Of a stretch of DNA of 64,000 nt, positions 1 to 8,309 are shown in pieces. The stretch comes from Paraliobacillus ryukyuensis (GTDB taxonomy: Bacteria > Bacillota > Bacilli > Bacillales > Amphibacillaceae). The notes below the pieces were generated by a model, which had not been told where the DNA came from, made no database searches, and saw only the letters and a program-made list of their open reading frames with translations. Made by a program: the position numbers and the translations under genes. The stretch's first letter is position 1. Every line of letters starts with the position of its first letter. The stretch covers positions 84,825-148,824 of the forward strand of contig NZ_QNRI01000008.1 in assembly GCF_003315295.1 (NCBI RefSeq), written 5' to 3'.

Positions 1-308
1 AAGAAATAAAAATTATGCAACGTACGGATGTCGATGCTGAAATTATTAAAGTCGCGCATCACGGATCAGATACCTCAAGTTCGTTTGCTTTTTTACAAGC
101 GGTTGACCCAGAGGTTGCAATACTTTCGTATGGAAAAGATAATACATATGGTCATCCAACCCTTGCAACAGTCAATAATTTATTGCGTTCTGGGGCAACA
201 ATTTATTCCACCGCCAAAGCAGGTGATATCGTCATAACAACAGATGGAGAGGATTATACGATCTCCAATACGGGAATAGACAGAGTGTTGATAAAACCAA
301 TTCGATAA
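1..308 (+). CDS. ComEC/Rec2-like metallo-beta-lactamase fold protein, C-terminal part
   Basis: The reading frame is open to the window edge, so only the last hundred or so residues are present. The visible part has the motif KVAHHGSDTSSS and, further on, ILSYGKDNTYGHP. This pair is typical of the C-terminal part of metallo-beta-lactamase domains related to the ComEC extracellular domain and of free-standing hydrolases of that type (usually about 300 aa). An internal ATG at 15 exists but is not a likely start, because the fold needs the upstream HxHxDH region. Substrate unknown. The gene ends 56 bases before the next start. Confidence 0.75.
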   Translation, partial: EIKIMQRTDVDAEIIKVAHHGSDTSSSFAFLQAVDPEVAILSYGKDNTYGHPTLATVNNLLRSGATIYSTAKAGDIVITTDGEDYTISNTGIDRVLIKPIR

Positions 309-364
309 TTTCTGTTATAATATAGAAATAATGAAGAGAGAAAAAAATAAGGGAGGTCATTCTT

Positions 365-1231
365 GTGCAACTGGATTCACGAGAATTTACTGAAAGAGTG
401 GGTTGTGACACTGAATATGAAAAACTAAAGCGAGTAATTGTTTGTTCGCCACGTTATATGAGAATAGGAAAAATCATTAATGAGACACAGAAACACTATA
501 AATCAGAAAATATCGATGTGGATATTGCCATGAAACAGCACGAGACATTTGTTCAAACCTTAAAAAGTTATCAAGTAGAAGTAGTTGAAATGACACCTCA
601 TCAAGATTTATACGAACAAGTTTTCACAAGAGATATAGGTTTTTGTATTGGGAAAAACTTATATACGGCAAATATGGGGCAAAAAATCCGCGTACCAGAA
701 GTCCAACAATTGGAGACATACTTAAACAATGGAGCAATCACTTACCATTCTATCGATACAAACTCCATTGAAGGTGGTGATGTGATTGTTGATGGTCAAA
801 CCATTTGGATTGGAATTAGTGACAGAACAAGTAAGAAAGCAGTAGAAAAATTACAAGAACAATTACCGAATTATCAAATCAACCCATTACCGATTGATGA
901 ACACATTCTGCATTTAGACTGCGCCTTTAACTGTATTGCACCGAATATGGTGTTAGTCTATCCAAAAGCATTCGCTGAGAAAGAATTAGAAAAAATTCGT
1001 CAGCACTACGAATACATTATCGAAGTATCAGAAGATGAAGCCTTTACATTAGGTACCAATGTTTTTATGTTGGATCATAAAACTGTTATAAGTTTACCAG
1101 AAAATCAGCAAGTCAATCAGCAATTACGTGCGCACGATTTTTATGTAATAGAGGTACCTTTTAATGAAATTATCAAATCAGGTGGTTCTTTCAGATGCTG
1201 TACGTTACCTGTACTTAGAGAAAATAGCTAA
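365..1231 (+). CDS. Dimethylarginine dimethylaminohydrolase / amidinotransferase-family protein
   Basis: 288 aa, starting at GTG behind GGGAGG. The fold is that of the guanidine-modifying (arginine deiminase/DDAH) superfamily. The segment IEGGDVIVDG carries the conserved Gly-Gly-Asp, LHLDCAFN carries the catalytic His, and the C-terminal GGSFRCCTLPV carries the nucleophilic Cys. Length and motifs resemble Bacillus YkgA-type DDAH-like hydrolases, which remove a methylamine or ammonia from guanidino compounds; the real substrate is not known. It stands alone between a hydrolase gene and a terminator. Confidence 0.8.
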   Translation: MQLDSREFTERVGCDTEYEKLKRVIVCSPRYMRIGKIINETQKHYKSENIDVDIAMKQHETFVQTLKSYQVEVVEMTPHQDLYEQVFTRDIGFCIGKNLYTANMGQKIRVPEVQQLETYLNNGAITYHSIDTNSIEGGDVIVDGQTIWIGISDRTSKKAVEKLQEQLPNYQINPLPIDEHILHLDCAFNCIAPNMVLVYPKAFAEKELEKIRQHYEYIIEVSEDEAFTLGTNVFMLDHKTVISLPENQQVNQQLRAHDFYVIEVPFNEIIKSGGSFRCCTLPVLRENS

Positions 1232-1253
1232 TCTCATAAAGTAATAAGTAAAG

Positions 1254-1290
1254 AGTGGACACCAGAAGAATTGGTTGTCCACTTTTTTAT
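1254..1290 (+). terminator. Rho-independent terminator of the DDAH-like gene
   Basis: Stem AGTGGACA / TGTCCACT followed by a T run, 23 bases after the stop codon. Confidence 0.8.
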
Positions 1291-1416
1291 GGAAAAAATA
1301 AGTAGGGGGTGGGTTCCCTTTTTGCTAACTAAAACCGATCATCGACGGTTTTGGGAGAAGATCAGCCGGAATAATCAGCGTTTCACACAAAATTTTAAAA
1401 TAAATTTTAAAATAAC

Positions 1417-1466
1417 TTGACGTGGTGATCTTTTGGTTGTATGGTTAGTTACATAAGTAATTAACC
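1417..1466 (+). promoter_or_regulatory. Sigma-A promoter with overlapping YtrA-type operator
   Basis: TTGACG at 1417-1422, a 17-base spacer and TATGGT at 1440-1445. An inverted repeat, GGTTAGTTAC / GTAATTAACC (1443-1466), covers the -10 region and start site. It lies directly in front of a GntR/YtrA-type repressor gene, so autoregulation is likely. Confidence 0.7.
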
Positions 1467-1485
1467 AATTAAGTGAGTTGATCAT

Positions 1486-1857
1486 ATGAAATTAGATGAT
1501 AGTAGACCGATCTTTCAACAAATTAAAGAGTACATTGAAGATATGATTATCAATGAGACATTGGCAATCGAAGAACGTGTTCCGTCAACTAATGAATTTG
1601 CTAAGTATTATAAGATTAATCCTGCGACAGCTGCTAAAGGGATTAATGAATTAGTAGACGAAGGCATTATTTACAAAAAAAGAGGTGTTGGGATGTTTGT
1701 AACGGAGCAGGCAAAAGAAATCGTGTTTCAAAAACGAAAGTCAGCATTCGTAACCAATTATATTACGCCAATGAAACAAGAAGCCGCAAAACTAGGACTT
1801 TCTTATGAAGACCTCGTGGAAATGGTTACCAAGGAGGAAGAACATAATGAAAATTGA
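1486..1857 (+). CDS. GntR family transcriptional regulator, YtrA subfamily
   Basis: 123 aa. Residues 1-75 form a GntR winged helix (SRPIFQQIKEYIED, VPSTNEFAKYYKINPATAAKG, GIIYKKRGVGMFV), followed by a short helical tail instead of a large effector domain, the hallmark of the YtrA group. Such proteins repress neighbouring ABC transporter operons and often respond to cell-envelope antibiotics. The stop codon overlaps the start of the ABC ATPase gene, so the three genes 1486-3423 form one operon. A palindrome over the promoter is the likely operator. Confidence 0.88.
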   Translation: MKLDDSRPIFQQIKEYIEDMIINETLAIEERVPSTNEFAKYYKINPATAAKGINELVDEGIIYKKRGVGMFVTEQAKEIVFQKRKSAFVTNYITPMKQEAAKLGLSYEDLVEMVTKEEEHNEN

Positions 1858-2713
1858 AGTTATCAATCTTTCGAAACGATACGGGAAAAAGACAGCACTT
1901 CAAAATCTTAATTTCCTTATAGAAGAGCCTAAGATTTATGGGTTGCTTGGAAAGAACGGTGCAGGAAAGACAACGTTTATGGAATTGTTATCTGGTTTAA
2001 TGCGAGCTTCATCAGGAGAACTTTTAGTAGATGGCGTGACACCTTTTGATAATCAACGTATGATGGAAAACATTTGTTTTGTAGGAGAAGCAAATAATTT
2101 TAAAAAAGAACTTAAAGTAAAACATGTGTTGAATATAAATCGGTTATTTTACCCAACTTGGGATCACTCTCTAGCAGAAGAGCTAATTGCTAATTTTAAT
2201 CTAGACATGGATACAAAAGTGAAAGCTCTATCAAAAGGAATGGAATCTGCCCTTGGTATTGTTGTTGGTCTAGCATCAAAAGCAGCTATTACGATTTTCG
2301 ATGAACCATATATCGGACTAGATGCCTCCAGTCGTTCTTATTTCTATGAATTATTGATTGAACATTACGATAAATATCCGCGCACAATTATCTTATCTAC
2401 GCACTTAATTGATGAGGTGAGTGCATTATTTGAAGAAGTGATTATCTTAGAAAACGGTCAATTATTATTAAAAGAAGAAGCAGAAACGTTACGTGAATCG
2501 TGTTTTTCCATTTCAGGAGAGCGTCAAAAAATCAACAATTTTACAGCTGAGAAAAAAGTGATTTATCAAAAAGATTTTATGAATGAACGAACGGTTGTCT
2601 TACTGGAAGAGGATCGAACAACAATTGAAAATGCAGGATTTTCAATCCATACCGTATCACTTCAGGATTTAATTGTCTATTTAACAGATAAAAAAAGGGA
2701 GGTTAAACAATGA
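1847..2713 (+). CDS. ABC transporter ATP-binding protein
   Basis: 288 aa. I chose the ATG at 1847 because it follows AAGGAGG by nine bases and opens with MKIEVINLSKRYG; an earlier in-frame ATG at 1805 lies inside the regulator gene. Walker A is GKNGAGKTT, Walker B is ITIFDEP, the H-loop is STHLID. The signature motif is unusual (LSKGM rather than LSGGQ), as often seen in YtrB/EcsA/BcrA-like ATPases. It should energise the membrane protein encoded next, which overlaps it by four bases (ATGA). Confidence 0.88.
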   Translation: MKIEVINLSKRYGKKTALQNLNFLIEEPKIYGLLGKNGAGKTTFMELLSGLMRASSGELLVDGVTPFDNQRMMENICFVGEANNFKKELKVKHVLNINRLFYPTWDHSLAEELIANFNLDMDTKVKALSKGMESALGIVVGLASKAAITIFDEPYIGLDASSRSYFYELLIEHYDKYPRTIILSTHLIDEVSALFEEVIILENGQLLLKEEAETLRESCFSISGERQKINNFTAEKKVIYQKDFMNERTVVLLEEDRTTIENAGFSIHTVSLQDLIVYLTDKKREVKQ

Positions 2714-3423
2714 AGCGTCAATTAAAAGCCATGTTATATTTTTTTGGAACGGATATGCGGCACCCATTTACAATTTTTTGGTGTATTTTATCGGCAGTTA
2801 TCGTGTTGGGTTTGATAGCAGCATATTTCCTACTTAATCGAATAGACGGAGCAGATTTTTATTTTGGTATTTCTATAAGTGTGTATATCTTTGCTTCCAT
2901 ATTTGGTTTTAAATCAGTCAAAGAAAACTTACCTTATACGTTGAAATTAGGTGGCACCAGGAAAAATTATTTTGTGGGAATTGGAGCTTACTTTACGCTT
3001 GTTGCTATCATTACAGCTTTAATGGAAACTGTCGCCCATCAGCTAGTAACATGGATAACCAATCTGTTAACCCTAGATACATTTTATTTAATTCATCCAG
3101 CGACATTGTTAGATTTGCAACATTCATTTTGGGGCCGGTTTCTTGTAGATGGCGTTATTCTCATTTTTTGTCTCATTTCCTCTTATCTGTTAGCTTTAAT
3201 TTTCTATAAGTATCATCTAATAGTTGGCTTATCAATCATAGGAGCACTGTTCTTGACATCTTTAATTATGATGGCGAATGGATCATTACCGGATTTAATA
3301 AGCGAATTAGTAATCAATGCAGCATTATCTCAATATGGGATTTTATTTATAATAACAGTGGTGTGTTATCTGTTGACATGGCCGATACTTCGAAATATTT
3401 CAACCAAATCGGTAAGAGAATAA
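2710..3423 (+). CDS. ABC transporter membrane subunit (ABC-2-like, unassigned)
   Basis: 237 aa with about six hydrophobic segments (roughly residues 19-43, 51-67, 89-110, 145-167, 173-196, 211-229). No close family is recognised; the hydrophobic pattern and position after a BcrA/YtrB-like ATPase indicate the permease of a small ABC-2-type exporter or resistance/sensing transporter. It is the last gene of the GntR-ABC operon and is followed by a strong terminator. Confidence 0.75.
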   Translation: MKRQLKAMLYFFGTDMRHPFTIFWCILSAVIVLGLIAAYFLLNRIDGADFYFGISISVYIFASIFGFKSVKENLPYTLKLGGTRKNYFVGIGAYFTLVAIITALMETVAHQLVTWITNLLTLDTFYLIHPATLLDLQHSFWGRFLVDGVILIFCLISSYLLALIFYKYHLIVGLSIIGALFLTSLIMMANGSLPDLISELVINAALSQYGILFIITVVCYLLTWPILRNISTKSVRE

Positions 3424-3430
3424 TATGCAT

Positions 3431-3465
3431 AAGGAATCCTCTACCTTGAGGATTCCTTATTTTTT
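3431..3465 (+). terminator. Terminator of the GntR-ABC operon
   Basis: Perfect 11-bp stem AAGGAATCCTC / GAGGATTCCTT with a T tract, seven bases after the permease stop. Confidence 0.9.
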
Positions 3466-3595
3466 ATCAAGACCTTCCCCATCAATAAATGCATAACATA
3501 TTTGTGGAACCGGAAGATAGAAAAATTGATTCTGGATAATATCGAGGCTTTTGCTAAATATAAGAGTAGTAAACATAGACGGAGGAACGTAAAGT

Positions 3596-4183
3596 ATGGA
3601 ATGGCAATTTATTTGGAAAGCATTCGTCATGATTCTGTCAGGCTTCATCTTGTTACGATTATCTGGTAGAAAATCAATTGCCCAAATGACTGTAACCACA
3701 ACGATTGTCATGATTTCTATTGGTACCATCATTGTGCAACCAATCATTGAAACAAGCGTACTTAAAACATTTATTACCATCATTATCTTTATCTTGGTAT
3801 TAATGTTTTTTGAATATATACAAGTGAAGTCTAGCAGGATTGAAAAAATTATCACAGGGGAGGCAATCCCCGTCATTCAAGAAGGAACGTTATTAACCAA
3901 TAATTTAAAAAAAGTTCGCATGACTGTCGATAAATTAGAGATGCAACTCCGTCAACAAGGAATTTCTAATATGAAAGATATTAAGAATGCCACAATTGAG
4001 GCGAATGGCAGAATTGGCTATGAATTAATGCCAGATGCAAAACCTTTAACTGTAGGTGAATTTAAAAAATTGATGGGTATGACATTTACAACACCATCAT
4101 CACTTACGAACCAATCTGGTGATTTATTTTATGAAGTCAATGAAAAAAAGCACCGTACACCAAATGATCCGAAATTAGATTAA
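3596..4183 (+). CDS. DUF421 (YetF/YdfS) family membrane protein
   Basis: 195 aa, preceded by GGAGG. Three hydrophobic segments in the first 85 residues are followed by a cytosolic alpha/beta domain (KKVRMTVDKLEMQLRQQGIS, AIPVIQEG) characteristic of DUF421. Bacillus members are membrane proteins linked to spores or general stress; the molecular function is unknown. It is shorter than many relatives (about 220-240 aa) because it lacks a C-terminal extension. A second, longer DUF421 gene lies at 22258-22989. Confidence 0.85.
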   Translation: MEWQFIWKAFVMILSGFILLRLSGRKSIAQMTVTTTIVMISIGTIIVQPIIETSVLKTFITIIIFILVLMFFEYIQVKSSRIEKIITGEAIPVIQEGTLLTNNLKKVRMTVDKLEMQLRQQGISNMKDIKNATIEANGRIGYELMPDAKPLTVGEFKKLMGMTFTTPSSLTNQSGDLFYEVNEKKHRTPNDPKLD

Positions 4184-4189
4184 AGCAAA

Positions 4190-4429
4190 GAGGGTGGGAC
4201 AAAAGAGTAAATGAACAGGAAAAATCCGAACATTAAAGTGTGAAAATGTAACGCTTTGGCAAAATGCTTCGCTTTCCACGGGCACAGCCTCAGCTAACTG
4301 TGTGAAGAAAAGCGCTTCACACAGTTAGCTGAGGCTTGTGCTTTTCCCGCAGGAGTCTACGTATTTTGCCTACGCTTCGTTCACATTGTTCGGATTCGGC
4401 TTCTGCTAATTTTGTTTTGTCCCGCCCTC
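4190..4429. repeat. Dispersed intergenic hairpin element, copy 1
   Basis: The whole 3' intergenic space is one structured element. Outer arms GAGGGTGGGACAAAA (4190-4204) and its near-exact complement (4415-4429) enclose a perfect 22-bp inner inverted repeat (4286-4307 and 4315-4336) with a 7-base loop. Related sequence recurs at 43140-43376 and 47954-48262: for example GGGACAAAAGAGTAAATGA and CAGGAGTCTACGTATTTTGC are shared with the copy at 48 kb. It can also serve as a bidirectional terminator between the convergent genes on each side. Confidence 0.8.
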
Positions 4430-4432
4430 ATC

Positions 4433-5206
4433 CTAAGCTACCTCTTTTTTTTGAAAGATAACATAAGCTACTATAAGTAGTATCAAACTACTTCCAACCG
4501 TGATAAAAGATGTGCCCCATAATGCGTTTGGTACAGATCCAGTTTGTAACATTTCACGAATATGTGAACTTAAGCTGTTAGGAAACCAAGTTAATACGTG
4601 TGAAAAAATATTGTAAATCGAAAACATAAGCAATAATGTTCCTATTGTTGAACCTAACACCACACCAGATGATTTAAACAGACAACTAAAGAATACAGTG
4701 ATAGTAAGGACTAGAACGAACCATAAGCCATAAAAGCCAATTGTTTGTACCAGCGCACTAAAAGCAATGTTTCCAAACAATAAATTTACATAATACCAAC
4801 TTGCAAATAACCCAATAATGTAAGACGTTAACACCAATGTCAATTTAGCAGCCCATTTACTAGAAATATATGTTGCGTAATGAACCGGTTTGACCAAAAT
4901 GAGTTCGGCAACCCCACTCTTGCGTTCGCCAGCAATAAGTCCCATTGTAATGAAAATAATTACTAATACCCCAAACATACTAAACTCACTTAAGCTCATC
5001 ATGAGCGCATCAGTAGGGTTCACCTCTGGAATTTCGACAGACGCTCCTTCTGGAAGACCGCCGACATTGTCTATAATAATCGGTAAATAGTAAGAGGTGA
5101 TCGGGTCCATAATAGCAAGAATGATAAATACGATCGGTACCCATATCCAACTAAAATTACGCCAGTATTCTAACATTTCTTTACGGTAGATTGTACGCCA
5201 TTGCAT
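4433..5206 (-). CDS. yxlG: ABC-2 type transporter permease, YxlG-like
   Basis: 257 aa with six hydrophobic segments (the first at about 18-40, the last near 232-250) and a large extracytoplasmic loop after the first one. The layout fits ABC-2 permeases such as B. subtilis YxlG. Its ATG shares one base with the ATPase stop (TAATG), indicating translational coupling. Substrate unknown. It is the last gene of a three-gene operon and runs towards the hairpin element at 4190-4429. Confidence 0.8.
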   Translation of the reverse strand: MQWRTIYRKEMLEYWRNFSWIWVPIVFIILAIMDPITSYYLPIIIDNVGGLPEGASVEIPEVNPTDALMMSLSEFSMFGVLVIIFITMGLIAGERKSGVAELILVKPVHYATYISSKWAAKLTLVLTSYIIGLFASWYYVNLLFGNIAFSALVQTIGFYGLWFVLVLTITVFFSCLFKSSGVVLGSTIGTLLLMFSIYNIFSHVLTWFPNSLSSHIREMLQTGSVPNALWGTSFITVGSSLILLIVAYVIFQKKEVA

Positions 5207-6108
5207 TACTGCTTCACCACCTTCATAAATAAATCTTCTAGCGAAGTTCTGCTAACTTCAAATTTGGTAAGCGGGTATTGATTGGTCGTAACTATATTTA
5301 ATAATTCGTCCCTTGCTTGTTCCGTGTCTTCCACAATACATACGAGTTCCTCTCGTTCAATAAAGCAATCCGCTATGCCAGGCAATCCTTTTAAAATATC
5401 AACATAATTTTGATTTAATTCATGGAATGAAAGATTAATCTTGGCTGTTTGATGTTTATTACGAAGTTCGTGTAGAGAGCCAGACTCTACAATTTTCCCT
5501 TGATGCATAAGCAACAATCCATCGCTAATCTCTTCGGCATCACTTAAAATGTGTGTAGAAAATAGAATCGTCGTTTGTTGTTTAAGCTCTTCCATTAAGG
5601 TTAAAACTTCTCTACGACCAATAGGATCTAAAGATGATACAGGTTCATCGAGCATAATCATTGTGGGTTGATGAATCATTGCTTGGGCGATACCTAGTCG
5701 TTGTTTCATGCCACCAGAATATTTACCAATACGTTGATTCTTGGCTTCAGGAATTCCAACCCGTTCTAAAAAATAATCAGCACGATCTAACGCATTCGCT
5801 TTCGTTAAATTCGCAAGCTGCCCGACGTAAACTAGAAATTCCTTGCCCGTCATCCATGAATGAAACACAGGATACTGAGGCAGATAGCCAATATGCTCAC
5901 GTCTATCTGCATTAGGTTTCATTCCTTCCAATTCAATCGAGCCATTACTAGGTTTCAACAAACCAGCCAACATACGTAATGTTGTTGTTTTTCCTGCACC
6001 ATTGGCACCTAGTAATGCAACACAGTTTCCAGGTTCTAATGTGAAAGAAATATCATTTACGACAGGTGAGTTACCAAAAGTTTTGGTTAAATGCTTTACA
6101 TTAAACAT
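5206..6108 (-). CDS. yxlF: ABC transporter ATP-binding protein, YxlF-like
   Basis: 300 aa from the ATG at 6108 (MFNVKHLTKTFG); the frame is open further upstream but would run into the preceding gene. Walker A GANGAGKTTT, Q-loop YLPQYP, signature YSGGMKQRLG, Walker B MIMLDEP and H-loop STHILSD are all intact. A C-terminal extension of about 80 residues is typical of BcrA/DRA-type ATPases. The order small PLDc_N protein - ATPase - permease matches yxlE-yxlF-yxlG of the B. subtilis sigY operon, although no sigY, yxlC or yxlD gene is present here. Confidence 0.85.
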   Translation of the reverse strand: MFNVKHLTKTFGNSPVVNDISFTLEPGNCVALLGANGAGKTTTLRMLAGLLKPSNGSIELEGMKPNADRREHIGYLPQYPVFHSWMTGKEFLVYVGQLANLTKANALDRADYFLERVGIPEAKNQRIGKYSGGMKQRLGIAQAMIHQPTMIMLDEPVSSLDPIGRREVLTLMEELKQQTTILFSTHILSDAEEISDGLLLMHQGKIVESGSLHELRNKHQTAKINLSFHELNQNYVDILKGLPGIADCFIEREELVCIVEDTEQARDELLNIVTTNQYPLTKFEVSRTSLEDLFMKVVKQ

Positions 6109-6113
6109 GATCG

Positions 6114-6299
6114 TTATTGTTGCCTCCTTCCAAAAATAAAAAATAATATCGGGCCGATGATTTGTATTAATAAAATAATAACAAGCCATAACCAACGAGG
6201 GCCATTGGTTTCATCTGTTTTGAACCATGCGATAAGTGCAACAATCGCAAGAACTGCTTCTAGAATGATTAATGGCGCTAAAAGCGAAAAGACATTCAC
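6114..6299 (-). CDS. yxlE: Small PLDc_N-domain membrane protein, YxlE-like
   Basis: 61 aa with two transmembrane helices (about 4-25 and 36-56), the motif NGPRWLWLVIILLIQIIGPI and a basic tail GRRQQ. This is the phospholipase D N-terminal-like (PLDc_N) small membrane fold. It ends five bases before the ATPase start and begins behind AGGAGGTGAATATAG. In B. subtilis YxlE acts with YxlD to restrain sigma-Y; here it is more likely an accessory part of the transporter. The upstream near-palindrome TTACGAATTAGTAA (6331-6344) may be an operator, which is only a guess. Confidence 0.8.
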   Translation of the reverse strand: MNVFSLLAPLIILEAVLAIVALIAWFKTDETNGPRWLWLVIILLIQIIGPILFFIFGRRQQ

Positions 6300-6361
6300 C
6301 TATATTCACCTCCTGCTTCCTTTTATTTGTTTACGAATTAGTAAGCAAAAAGATTCAAATA

Positions 6362-6390
6362 TTGTAGTCATCAACAAAAATAGTTATAAT
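6362..6390 (+). promoter_or_regulatory. Promoter of tRNA-Ala
   Basis: TTGTAG at 6362-6367, a 17-base spacer and a perfect TATAAT at 6385-6390, 20 bases before the mature tRNA. Confidence 0.75.
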
Positions 6391-6410
6391 GAAAACTACA
6401 TAATAAATAC

Positions 6411-6483
6411 GGGGCATTAGCTCAGCTGGGAGAGCGCTACACTGGCAGTGTAGAGGTCAGCGGTTCGATCCCGCTATGCTCCA
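6411..6483 (+). tRNA. tRNA-Ala (anticodon GGC)
   Basis: A full cloverleaf: acceptor arms GGGGCAT / ATGCTCC, D arm with AGCTGGGAGAGC, anticodon stem CTACA/TGTAG with loop CTGGCAG (anticodon GGC), T arm AGCGGTTCGATCCCGCT and discriminator A. The CCA end is not encoded. Its 3' part is the integration site of the adjoining prophage and is duplicated at 12124-12169. Confidence 0.96.
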
Positions 6484-6485
6484 CT
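6440..6485 (+). repeat. attL, 46-bp direct repeat
   Basis: Identical to 12124-12169 except at 6469 (T here, G in the other copy). It covers the anticodon loop to the 3' end of tRNA-Ala, so insertion restored a functional tRNA gene. Confidence 0.92.
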
Positions 6486-6555
6486 ACCAAAAGTATTGAT
6501 ATAACAACATTCTGAGCAACTTGTTCGCAGTGTTGTTATTTTATTTTTATGGAAA

Positions 6556-6573
6556 TGCCGACATTTTGCCGAC
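6556..6573 (+). repeat. Candidate integrase arm-type site, left copy
   Basis: TGCCGACATTTTGCCGAC, itself two TGCCGAC heptamers. The same arrangement occurs at 12000-12017 near the other end of the element, in the same orientation. Paired heptamers flanking the att core suit arm-type binding sites of a tyrosine integrase. Inference only. Confidence 0.5.
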
Positions 6574-7382
6574 TAATCGTTGTTTTTAGTTGTTATTTGT
6601 TCCTCTTTTTTGTTATCTAACATGATACTGTCCAATTTTTTTGTGGCGATTTCATCAGCTTGTCTTAGAACGTGAGCATATACATTCATCGTTGTTCGTA
6701 TATCGGAATGGCCAAGTCTTTCTGAAATGATTTTAGCGTGCACACTTTCATTAATTAACAGTGTTGCCGACGTGTGACGTAAAGCGTGCAAATGGATGTA
6801 TCTTAATCCGTTTCGATCTAAAAATCTTTTCCACCAGTTTTTAATGGTAGATGGATTATAAGGCTTTCCGTTAATATCACAAAGCAAGAACATATGATCA
6901 TCGTTCCAATAGTTTGGTGATATATCTTTTTCGGCTTGCCTTATTTCCTGCAATTTTTTAATTGGCTCAATTAATGATTCAGATACCACGATTTTCCGAG
7001 CGTTGTGATTTTGGTTACCTTTTTTTATTTCATGCACTTGTAAACCTTCTGTTTTTGAATACGTGACAGCTTGTCTAACGTACAGTAGTTGGTTGTCGAA
7101 GTCGAAATGTTTAAATTCCAATCCGAGCAATTCTGATCTTCTAAGTCCCATCGTAATAGCAATCTTGATGATAATATTCCAATGGATAGGTGCTTTTTCT
7201 AAATGAAACAGTAACTTTCGTACTTCTTCTATTGTATAAACATCAATATCTTTATTTCTGAACTTAGGCTTATCCACACTATCGACAGGAGATTCGCTAA
7301 TGATTTTCATCTTTTGAGCAAATCGAAATATATGACTTAAAATGCTTTTTTTATAAGAGGAACGACGAAGGAGAAACGCCAA
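6573..7382 (-). pseudogene. Phage tyrosine integrase, N-terminally truncated
   Basis: The open frame encodes 269 aa where intact phage integrases of this type have about 370-390. The whole catalytic domain is present: MGLRRSELLGLEF with the first Arg, LHALRHTSA with the H-x-x-R box, LGHSDIRTT and the Tyr in MNVYAHV. What is missing is the N-terminal arm-binding domain and part of the core-binding domain. The first available start is TTG at 7382, and just upstream a TAG ends the frame. The truncation coincides with the junction to the tail gene, so it results from the internal deletion of the prophage. Confidence 0.85.
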
Positions 7383-7390
7383 GAAGCTTT

Positions 7391-8268
7391 GCTAATAGAA
7401 AAAACGCAACAGTGGCAATCAATGCTTCTTATTTTGGTTCTGGAGCTACACTTTCCGGTAAAAAAATACATGATGGGGTTATTATATCCGATACCGCAAC
7501 AAGTTTTTATACATTAGGTATAAAACCAGGTAATACATTTGCAATTTACAATTCTTCTTACAGTGCGCAAGATATATTAAATGATGGCTGTATTAATAGT
7601 TTTGCTGGGTTTATACCTTTAGTTGAAAACGGATCATCTGTACGCCAATCCGTTAAGGATTTATACAGTGCTGGGTCGGAAAAACATTCAAGACAGGTTA
7701 TTGCACAATACAGCAATAAAGATATATTAATTCTAACTGTTGATGGTAGGTGATTGATAGTGCTGGAGCTAATAACGATTTTACTAACAGAAGGTGTGGA
7801 AACAGCATTCATGCTTGACGGTGGTGGTAGTAGCCAAACCGTTTTTAGAGGTAGGACAATAAACGAATATAGCGACGACAACGGATTTATCGAAAGACCG
7901 GTAGTTGATTTTTTATATTTTGCTAAAGATACAAAATCAAGACTAGACCAAGACGTATTAAATGCTTATAAAGATATCGGAGATTTAGGAAAAATAGTAT
8001 CAGATTTAAATGCTGGTTTAGTGGGCTTTTTTAATAAAGTTATTTATGTAGATAATTTAAATAATATTGATAAAAATGGTATGTATTGGGCTCTTGAAAC
8101 ATCTCTAAATCATCCAGAATAATTCATTTTGAAGTTCCTAATTTAATAGACTCTAATGTTAGACAAGCCATGCAGCTTTCAATACCGTCTTCAACAACCA
8201 CTTCCAGAGTATTGAAATTAAGAAGAACTGAATCAGATGGAACGTGGAGTGCGTGAAGAGATTTTTAA
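7391..8268 (+). pseudogene. Phage tail/receptor protein with NAGPA-type phosphodiester glycosidase domain, broken
   Basis: The sequence AINASYFGSG ... ILILTVDGR ... AFMLDGGGSSQTVF is the C-terminal half of a phosphodiester glycosidase (NAGPA, DUF2233) domain, common in Bacillus phage tail proteins. The gene starts without its N-terminus at the deletion scar. A frameshift near 7753 and a compensating one near 7788 interrupt VIDSAGANNDFT; a third near 8115 separates the C-terminal part (HFEVPNLIDSNV). A TGA at 8254-8256 probably replaces a Trp codon just before the natural end RDF. Two shorter open frames (7412-7753 and 7754-8122) are pieces of this one gene. Confidence 0.8.
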
Positions 8269-8309
8269 TAAAGCGACAGTTATGCAACCGTCGCTTTATT
8301 ATTTTTTTG
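8268..8309. terminator. Bidirectional terminator between tail pseudogene and acyltransferase
   Basis: AATAAAGCGAC / GTCGCTTTATT stem with a T run on the plus side and A/T on the other. It overlaps the last codons of the convergent acyltransferase gene. Confidence 0.75.

Noticed and set aside
3457..3876. A 139-aa minus-strand frame opposite the DUF421 gene
   Set aside because: Shadow of the plus-strand DUF421 gene, which has the conserved sequence and ribosome site.
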